Source: Psettodes erumei (lineage: Eukaryota > Chordata > Actinopteri > Pleuronectiformes > Psettodidae). Taken from it: DNA of 64,000 bases. The notes beneath the pieces were generated by a model. The model worked only from the letters and a program-made list of their open reading frames with translations. It was not told where the DNA came from and did not search any database. Made by a program: the position numbers and the translations under genes. The DNA lies in the NCBI GenBank assembly GCA_016785225.1, contig JAFBJZ010000357.1, forward strand, positions 1,617,501 to 1,681,500, given 5' to 3'. Of this stretch, positions 39,401 through 49,466 are shown one piece after another (position 1 is the stretch's first letter; each line of letters starts with the position of its first letter).

Positions 39401-42400
39401 CAAAATTTTAAAATGACTAAACACAATGATTAACGGTGTGTGATGGTCAGATGAAGGGGGGGGGGCAGTCTCACATAGAAGTGCTCCAGCTGGGCTTTAG
39501 CGGGGGTCTTGTCCACAAACTCCAGGACGGTGCCCAAATAGCGAACGTTGATGCCTCTCTGGTGCAAGGCCTCGGTCAGCGTGGCTCCATCCATGGGCAG
39601 AGCACTGTGGTCCAAACAGTCTTTAACCTGCTCATACAACACACACAGCTGCAGACTCAGACACACACACAAACAAATCAACCCCCCATAAGGCCTGGAT
39701 GTGTGTGAACTGACCAGTGATGGGATCTGACAGGACACCAGGAAGGCGGCGGCATCTTTAAGCAGCTGCTTCTGTTTCTGGACGTCGTCAGAGCTGTCCT
39801 CTGGGAAACGTACTCCTGTTTGAACACACACACACACACACACACACTTTTGTGTTTATAATCCTATCACAGAGATCATTTTGAGCCTAATGTGCTAAGA
39901 AATTACTAAGTGACTGGAAGAAGGCCAATCAAACAGTGGTAAATCTGACAGCTGGTGGAGTGAAGATGGAGGAAATACAGTTATCTCTATCTTCAACCCT
40001 TGAAACAAGGCCATTTCTCTTAGACTGGTTGCACTTGAAATCCTTTTTGTTTGACTTTTGTTTGTTAGCCTTTTTAATATTTTACGTATTTTGAAGCTGT
40101 ATGATCACTGTTTAGCCTGAATTAGCCACGAAACTAGGAAGGACAGAGTGGCCTTAAAGAGGCAGTAAAGAGAAACAGAAGAATCAAAATGTTCCTCAGG
40201 ATTTGGGGGCTTTATATTATATTACTTTACTTTTATTGTTAACACTTTATTGTTAACACTTAAAAACTTTTCATACAGCATGTGATTCATCAGCCTTGCT
40301 GCACTCACCTGGGGAGAAGATGTCAGGGTTGAAGCGAATGTCAAACGACGTGTTGCTGATGGAGCCGACCGCCTTGCAAGCGTTGAGGACAACCTCGCGG
40401 CTTTTGGGATCTGTTTGTGATCAGGATCAAATGCAAGGAAAGAAAAAATAAAGTTAAAACAGCGACGCATCACGTCAGCGTATCTGAAAAGCGACAGCTG
40501 AAACCATGTCCATCCGGCCGCTGCCTTCTCCAAACTGCTCTTCTTCACGTGAATGGAGGAAGCAAAGCTGCACCTGCTCAGTTTGGTGCTGTTTTTTTTT
40601 CAAGCTACTTCTCTTGATTTGATCAGCAGTGTGAGTGCAACAGACATTACTGTCAGATTTGGTTAAGTTTAGTGGAGACATGGCCTCAGAAAACCCCCCC
40701 ACCACCATTCCAAAGCAGTTGACCATACACAACAGATTCGGTCAGTGTGTTTGACAAGCAGATTAGTGTGATTTAGGATCAGCGAAGCAGCACACAAATC
40801 ACTGAGCATGTTTTATTTTTTCACTTGGATTATTGATTATTGAGTTTCTATCCCACAGCAGAGAGAGCCGGGTGGCCTCACTCTTCCCCACCAAAGGCTG
40901 AGGACAGAGCAGGGACAGCTAGCCAGGTGGACAGAAGCCACTATGAGTGGTAGTGCTAGATATACTAATGCTATGAAAACACACACTTTCTAAATTTCAG
41001 ATTAATACTGCCTGTCTTGGATTAAGCATTATTTTTCTCTATGCTGTTATCCACCAGAGTAGCTCTCCCTGCCTCATCCTGGCTTTGCTTTTCGGGGGCG
41101 TTTTTGAACGTACCAATACCAGATCCATCTTCGCCAACTAAGGTCTCCGCCAGCTCTTTGGCCTGAGCTAATCCCGGAATATTTTCCTCAAGCTCCTTAC
41201 CCTCCAGCGGGCTCTTGCACTCCCCATTCTGGGTGGCTGTGGGCTCTACAGGCCCGTTAGTGGCGGGCGTGGACGTGCTCTCTTCACCGTCGGTCGCTGC
41301 CTGTGAAGCGGTAGCGGTGCTGCTGTCTGTGGAGGCTTCTGTGGCGTTGGGACAGTCCGACTCATTTGTCTGTGTCTGGCTTGGATCTGCGCTGCTTTCT
41401 GTTTCTGAGGCATCTGTGATGGCAGGTGTGTTAGTCTTAGTGTCCTTGTTTGCTTTCTGTTGCATGAGCTGTAACGCTGCCATCTTCATGAAGAGGAGAT
41501 ATCTGGAGAGGGGCACAAACGGCAGGTAAACAGATGTGGAAACTCCCCGCACGTGACGCCGGAGACGCTCACCGGCGCAGACGCCTACCTGTGCTCGACG
41601 AAGGCCTCGATGAGCTCTTGGCGGAGACAAGCCAGGCGGTGGCGGTGCTGGCGAGGGAAGCCGTGGTGCTGGCTCTCCGGAGGCAGCTCCTCTCCGTCCA
41701 CCGGCAGGAAGTTGAGGTCAGGGGGGAACGTGCGCAGGAGGTCCAGGATATAATGTCGGCCATCGTTTCCGATGATGCCTTTGCACTCGACGGAGGAGCA
41801 CAGCTCCACTGTGTCGTTCTTCTCGTTCAGCACGCTGTGTCTCTGGACCTGCAATGTACACCAGGCGTGTGGAGAGACCGAGGGTGTGAGTGCACTGTGC
41901 GCCGAGAGTGACAGATATCAGAAGAAAAAACAAGGCCTTGGATGAAGGACAAGGCAGACAAGATGATAAATATTTGTAATTAGAAGAAGAATGTCACTGC
42001 AGTTCTTAAACATTAAACAAATGGGAGGGAAAAAGTGCATTTCTTGGGGACTGTATTCATCTGTGGATTAACACACATTTGGTGCCTGCTGATTATTCAT
42101 TTCAGCAGATCAGTGGATATAGGATTAACTCAGAATAAATTGGAGCAAATGAGGGGATACAAAAAGAAAAAAGAAAAATTCAGCTCCATAGTGAAATAAC
42201 TGGGTTATCCACAGGTCAGTCACTGACCTTGAGCGGCCTGCTGGTCTTCTCCAGCAGCTCCAGATATTTGCTGTGAGACACAACCGTCTTTCCGAAGTCG
42301 ATGGAGCCGTAGATGACGCTCTGCTCCTGCTCACGCTCCAGGATACCCGGGATGATGGACTGGGCGGTGACCCGGTAGCCTCTGTAGTCCACCACCACCG

Positions 42401-45400
42401 TGCCCAGGGTGTAGAGACCCTCCACGTCCACCGCCCCGTAAGCTCGCACTCCATTCAAGTCATTGGTGGGCGCGGCGTGGGCGGCGGTGTCTCCGCCCAG
42501 CTCACGGTAGTGGTCCTGCACGTCGAAGCCCAGACTGAAGAAGATGTTGTTCCAGATGAACATCTGCATGCGCGTTTCCTCCCCAGGGTTGATCGCCATC
42601 ACGTTGCCATCAATCACCGCCATCGCTCCCCGAGTGGCAGCCGCTGCAAAGTCACTGTGGACCTGCAGGGGAAGAAAGAGATTTAGAAGAGCAGAGTCGG
42701 CAGTTTGGCCGATTCTGCTTGATCCAGTCTCCACTGGTGATATTGTAAAGGCAGAATCAGACGGCTGATCTAACACTTTCTGCAAAGTTGCTACAACAGG
42801 ATTTCTGCAGGGCCTTTTTAAACACAGGTCACAGTCATGCCAACAAAAGTCTGACAACCAGTATGGATGGGAAGGGCTTACATTATTTACCAAGTGCGTG
42901 AATTCATTATTACATCAATGTTCTCTCCTTACCAGCTACACATCTCAATTATCCCTAATATCATGAATGAATTGAGATGGAGATAGACAAGCAGCAGAAA
43001 ATGAATGGATAAATCAAAGAATTAAACAATTAAAAATAACTTTTTTTATTTGAAGGTCTGTATCAAGCATTTTACATATCAGGGGTCTGAATCGACAGTA
43101 CTGGGGATTTTTCAGCCGGTTACTGTCAGCTCATTAGGTTCAGTACCTTGAATATGGCCCGCTCTCTCAGCAGCCGCTCGGGCAGGTTTTTGCGGGGCAG
43201 CTCTCTGGTGGTCTGAAGCTCCTCGTTCCAGTCTCTGGTCTGGAGATGTGTCAACATATCCAATTTATTCAAATAAAACTGACATTATATATCTATATGC
43301 CTGGTGTGCTGCTGTGCACAGCTGTGCAGACCTGTCCAGGTATGTGCTCCTCATAACCCAGACGGGAGGTGTAGGCATCCTCAGCTCGAACACAGTCCAT
43401 GGCGTGGTCGACCTGCGGAGCTGTCCAGCTGTACACCTGGAAAGGCGTGGCTATCCTCTCAAAGGGGTGTCTCTGCACCCTGCAGCAAACACACATTCCA
43501 CACAATTCTTCAAGTTGGTCCGAAACCTGCTCCTCTGTCAGTTAAAACCAGTGAATCCATAACATATTCATAAAAGTACTTTGTTGTAGTTTTAGTTTAG
43601 TTTCTGTTCTTATGGACTTGGACCTGCTGCCTCTTGGGCCAGCCTTTTTCTGAAATCTGGCCTGCTCAAATGAAATGGAATTTGGTATGAAGAAAAGTTG
43701 ACTGCAAGCAGGAGGACAGATTTAGCCAAAGGAAGAGAGAGGTTTTCACCTTTTCTTCTGCAGGGCAGTGAAGTTCTTCTTGAAGGCAGGGCTGATCTGG
43801 CTCAGCAGCTCCACCAGAGAATGGCTCAGGAAGCTGGGATTGGCTGGTTTGGGGTTGAAGGTGTAGGTAGTAGATCTGAAACATACACAAGCGCATGTTA
43901 CCATCATTAATGTTACCTGACGTCTACTTGATGAGGAGAAAAGATGAAGAAGTAATCAAGCCCAGACTAGGGAGTAGCTTTTCCTGTAGGGAGGTGTTGA
44001 AATTTAAACATGAGAGGAACCTCAACTTGTACACACAAGGTGACTGGCTACAGCTGGTTTGCGAGCTGTGGAAGTTACCCAGGTACAGTTTGATCTAATT
44101 TGTGGTTCACGACATTACTCGTTACAGTACTCTTACATTTGAAGAAAGGCTTGTGTTTAATATCTGTTGAAATGAAATAAAACATGTACATGAACAATAT
44201 AACAGGTGGAATCATGATATCAGACAGGTCAGCCCTGCTTCTATCACTACAGTATCTTTGCAGGTTCTACCTTCCAGTGTAATCCAGTTACAGATCATTA
44301 ATTGGACAGCTAAGCTTTTGCTGGCTTCCTCAGTTAGGATCCTGAAACTACTAATAGACCACTGTACAGTACTGTACTATTGTATCTCTATCAGCACTTA
44401 TTGCATGTTCCTCCACTGAAAGAACATTGCAAACGCGCTGTATTTAAACAGAAGCAACTACCAGAAATAATCAAGTGTCTCCAACACATTTCTGATCAGC
44501 TGATTGTGGTCTGACTGCTGCCAAATAGCTGTCCTCTACTCCAGCTGATGGTGTCTTAAGCTGTGAGCACAGAACGCTGTAAGCTGCTCTGCATATTAGT
44601 GACTGAAGCATCCAACGAGTGTGGACTGACTGGTTGAGGTAGAAGCCACGTGTAGAGGCGGTGACGCTGACGTGACGCTCCTCCACCGTCACAATGTACA
44701 GGTACATGAGGTCACCGTGCATCTTCCTGTTCCCGGGGGGAGGGTTCCAGCCGCTCATGGTCAGGACCTTCAGGCACTGCATAGGCTGTTGGGGGGCGAT
44801 TTAAATGATCATCTTTTTATTGGATGACTGAGAATTTGGTTTTGGCTCAGGATTTTTTTGCATGACACCCATAAAACGCCTCCATGCAGAGCTCCTCACC
44901 TTCCAGTCCTTGTTCTGTGGCTGGAGGGGCACCAGGGGACGCTCTTTGCTGCCGGGCAGGATGTGCTCTGGGGGGGTGCAGTCGATCTGCTCCAGCTCGT
45001 TGCCCTTTTTCTTTCGCTTGCCACTGTCTGAAACCACACAGGAGACTACTGTGAACACACATATACCCATTTCCATGATGGGTATACACACATATACATA
45101 CATACTGCATCAGCACACAAATTGAACAGTTTCTGTCTTTGCAAAGCATTATGTCTGAACCGAGCTTAAAGCGTCATTATTTGAGACAACCAAGTCTGAC
45201 TGACTGGAGAAAGGCCTTCACTTTTACAGACGGATGGAGCCACGAAAACTGGGACTCCTTCCAAAGCCTGAGACGGGCTCCATCGTCATACCTCCGAGGT
45301 CTCCATCAGTGAAGATGCTGAGGAAGGAGAGGGAGTTGCAGTCCACGCCGTTGTAGGCGTCTGAGGGGTCCAGACTTTTCAGCAGGTCTCTGATGTGACG

Positions 45401-48400
45401 CACGTGGATGCGAGCTTCACGCACGGTGTAGGGCTCTGCAGCAAAGACACATGACAGACACCCAAAGGTTACAAACAGGCTAATGAACATGTGGAATGAA
45501 TAAAAGCTCACCCAAGTGATAAATTCTGGAGGACAGTGATGTGCATCTCTCATACTGCTTTACGACGGAAGCATTTTGATAACAACTTGACTTTTTGGAG
45601 GTGGAACAAGAAGTGAGCTCCAACACATTGCTGTCATTGCTGTTTGCAGCTACGAGGTTTCTGACTCCCACCTTCCACCACTTTCAGAAGGGAGCCCTCC
45701 TGCAGGCCCTCGATGGACTTCAGCTCGGCAAAGTTGTCCAGCACGTTTCCGTCCAGATGCAGGGAGAAGCACGTGCGGTGGCAGGTGTCCTCGCGGTCCA
45801 TCAGCACCTGATGGATTTCCTGTACCATCTCCTGAGGAGACACCTGAAGGAGGGGGAGGGACGGAACAAGGGCAGCTGAAATGATGTGGTAAGGAGAGCT
45901 TCAGAAATGTTTGCAGCCAGAGAACCACCGAGCTTTATTTTCTTGTCTGAGGGGAAAAAAAACTAGCTTACATGCAGTACCGTATGTTGTTGTATGCTCA
46001 CAAACCCGTGTTCAGACCAAAAAAACCCTGACCGAGTACTGATCCATCACCTGCAGGTCAAACGGCTCTGTTCCAGGGGCCTGGATCTTAACGGTGAAGC
46101 CCGTGTCCTGGATCACAATCACTTCCTGTTCGTTGGACTCCTCTCCTCCGTCCGCCTCGCCGGTCCCACCCTGCTTTGGCTCCACCTCCTCCGTGTGCGC
46201 ATGAGCCCCGTCCCCATTCACCATGGCTGTATCTGCACTGTGTCCTGCGGTGGAAGAGACGCAGTGGTAAATTGCGGGCCATTCGGATCCTCAGATGGAG
46301 TCAATCAGATTTGTTCAACTGCTCATTGTATTAGTTTCAGTGTGAAAATATACCAGCCTGTATCATGATGAGGAGAGGAAGGGTGAGGAAATACCTCCGC
46401 TCACTCTACATCTCACCTCTTTCACAAAGGTTCAGATGCATCAATCAATAATCTGAGCTTCAGCGCCCTCAGCCACGCAAAGCAAGTCATCCTGACAACA
46501 ACAGACACAGAGGAGCTCCCAAACACAGCACACAGACCCGGAGGCTGAACGACCTTTCCGATAAACCCATGAAATATTTACGAATGGGCGAACGCAGCAG
46601 ACAGTGCTGGGCTACACTGTGCTACAGAACAAGGGTGACGGAATAAAGCAAGCATCAAACCTACGGCCACACAAACCACAAAGAACTGTCAGAAACTGGA
46701 TGAGGAGTAACCAGTTGATCAGGAAAGAGTGAGAGAAAGTTGCTTATTTCCACCAGCCTGCTGAAACTGGCCCTGCTGCATCACCAGAGGGGACTTTAGC
46801 TCCAGAGCCTCAGGGGACAGACCACAGAAGACCAGAGCCTTTACAGGAGGGTATTACTGGTCACCTGCAGGGGCTCAGCTGGGTCACTGCTTCTTCCATG
46901 GACATTCAGTCCCTCAGCACTGCACGTTATTAATTATCTTTATTAAAACTACATGCAGGGCCTTTGTTTCTTCATACACAGTGAGCACGGGCTGAGTTTC
47001 CCACCTTTGTCCAGCCTTAAGATGAGAAGTATGTGGACAACTGTTTTCTCCCACTGGGACGCGAACTGCTGCGAGCCAGTGCATGTCCCTGCTCAGCGAC
47101 TCGTCAAGGGTAATGCAGCGTCAGGGTCACTGAGGAGAAGGGCCCCGAGAGGCCCGGAGGGGGGCGGGGCCTTCAGAACTGGACTATGACCCCGGGTGAG
47201 AATGAAGTGGTGATGGTGGTGGGGGGCGAGGCACCGGAGAGAGGCCACCACGCTCTGAATAACAAACACAATGGGCGTCCTCGTCTCTCAGAGCGGAGGA
47301 GCTTGGTGTCGGGTGTTTCACGCGTCATCAGATGGTTGTCAGCTGACTTACAGCCAGACAGAGAGTTTGTCTGAAATTGCGTGAAGCAGAATGAAGCCAA
47401 AAAAATAACATTCAACAACTCAGACGTGATAAATGTCTGACTTTGTGAGAATGTGCTTCCTCTCTACTCTAAATCAAACACTTGGGGGGTTTGGACTGTT
47501 AGTCAGACAAAAGGAGACATGTGATATGTTTGTTTATTGTCCCCACACAAACTACTTTCTTTCAGCTTTAATTTCACCACAGGATTTCCCCCTGGTCCCC
47601 CAGCCCAACGCTCAAGCTTGCATTCCCTGTGCAAGTGAGCTGCTGTGGTGGTGACAGTCAGGATGAGACAGCAGTTTAATCTGATGGGAGAGGCAGGACG
47701 TCTCTGAGATACTAACGGTGTTATCAACGCGTTTTACAAGTTATGAAGTACATATTTAGGAAGAAAACCACGTGCCTGAGCTGAACACTGGCATGATGAT
47801 ATGTTTCATGTGACGATGGGTTAAACACTTTAGGAGCTGTTTGTATTGAGGCTGCTTTCCCTGTAATACCTCAGGTTGTACCAGACAATGTGAATTTTCA
47901 GCTTGTTTAAGGCAATACTAGATTTGTTGGGTGTATCACATCTATAAATGTTTAACCCCCCGTTAGCTAGTGAGTTTCCAGGGATTGTCTGTGGCGGCAA
48001 AGCAGTTTGATGTCTTAATGTGTTAAAGATATTTTTCTGTGTCATCCACTCTTATTGCCGTGACGTGTGAATATAATAGCTCACTCAAAACGAAGACCTC
48101 CTCCAGCCTCTGGCGTTATCCACTCAACTTTTAATGATTAAATCCAAGTTAAAACCAACCCAGAAGGAACAGTGCCATCTGAAAGCGTGCATGTTAAAAT
48201 CAGTGTGAGGTGACCAGTGTTCCGACCCAAACACCATCACACTCAGGCAGAAGCCGGTAAAGAAAGGAGAGAGGCACAGACACGTGTGAATCTAACCGTC
48301 AGCCCTGAGTGGTGGTCACAAGATCCTCTGTCACATACAGCCAGTCGTTAGTTCTTTTCTTTAGCCAACTCCTCTCTGTGACGAAGAATCAGAAAACAGC

Positions 48401-49432
48401 AGCCAGCTATCTCTCCACTTAGCAGCCCTTGACATGGGGACCCTGACTGCTGCCATGGCAACACTAACCAGCCAGCCAGCCAGCCAGCCAACCCTGAACA
48501 CGAAAAACAACAACACAAGGTCTGTGTCTGTAATCAGGTTTGCTGCACCACAAGGTGGCAACCTCCTGGTGGACACGCACAGCCCGAGTCGTGCATCTGC
48601 AATCATGTCTGACATCTATGAAGGTGGAATCAATCAGTAAATATGTGCCCGCAGTGAAGCCAGATCTGATCACATCCTCACTGCTAGAAGAAAATGTCAT
48701 GAGAACATGCAAGTCCACGTTAACTTTGTTTTATCATATCTGCTTATCTGCTTTCACTGTCTATTACAACATCGATCAAACTCAATAATCCAGTCACAGT
48801 CTTGGTGGTCGTGGTGTGGGAGCTCGTAATGCCACCTCACAGTGGTATGCCAGCCAACCAGTTGAGTTGCAGGAATTATAGTCGTAATCTCCCAAACTGC
48901 TCCTGAGTCATGGTGTTGAATAATTGCCAGCCATGTTTCTTTGTAGAACATTATGATGTCACAGCAAGGTTGACCTTTGACCTTTAGGACATAAAAATGC
49001 TTCATTTCATCATTTTATCCTATTAGACGTGTGTCAAAATGAGTCAGTGAATTCTTACAGGCCAAAAAAATGTGTTTTCCCAGTAACCTTGACCTTTGAC
49101 CTCTGACCATCATATTTCAAACTGGCCATTGCTGAGTTGAAGTGAGCCTTTGTCCCTGGTGAACTGGAATGAAACGTTCATGAGATGGACATGGACAGCC
49201 CAAAATGTAACACCTCTGGCCACTTGCGCTGTCAGCATGGAGGAATAAAGACATCCAGCACGTAAATCAATAACAGCAAAAACAATCATTAGCTGTTGCC
49301 TCACACTATACAAAATCCAAAATGTTTAATGTAAACTATGGACGTGGGGGACAGGACATTAAAAAAAGAGGCCGCAAGATGGACTTAAATGGTTAAAGAT
49401 GGAATCATAAATAAGATAATTTAGGTCAACAG

Positions 49433-49466
<34 letters not shown>

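Noticed and set aside
41534..41911. Plus-strand frames opposite cluh coding exons (also 42273-42686, 37618-37992, 11978-12436)
   Set aside because: Mirror frames of real minus-strand exons, caused by their codon composition.
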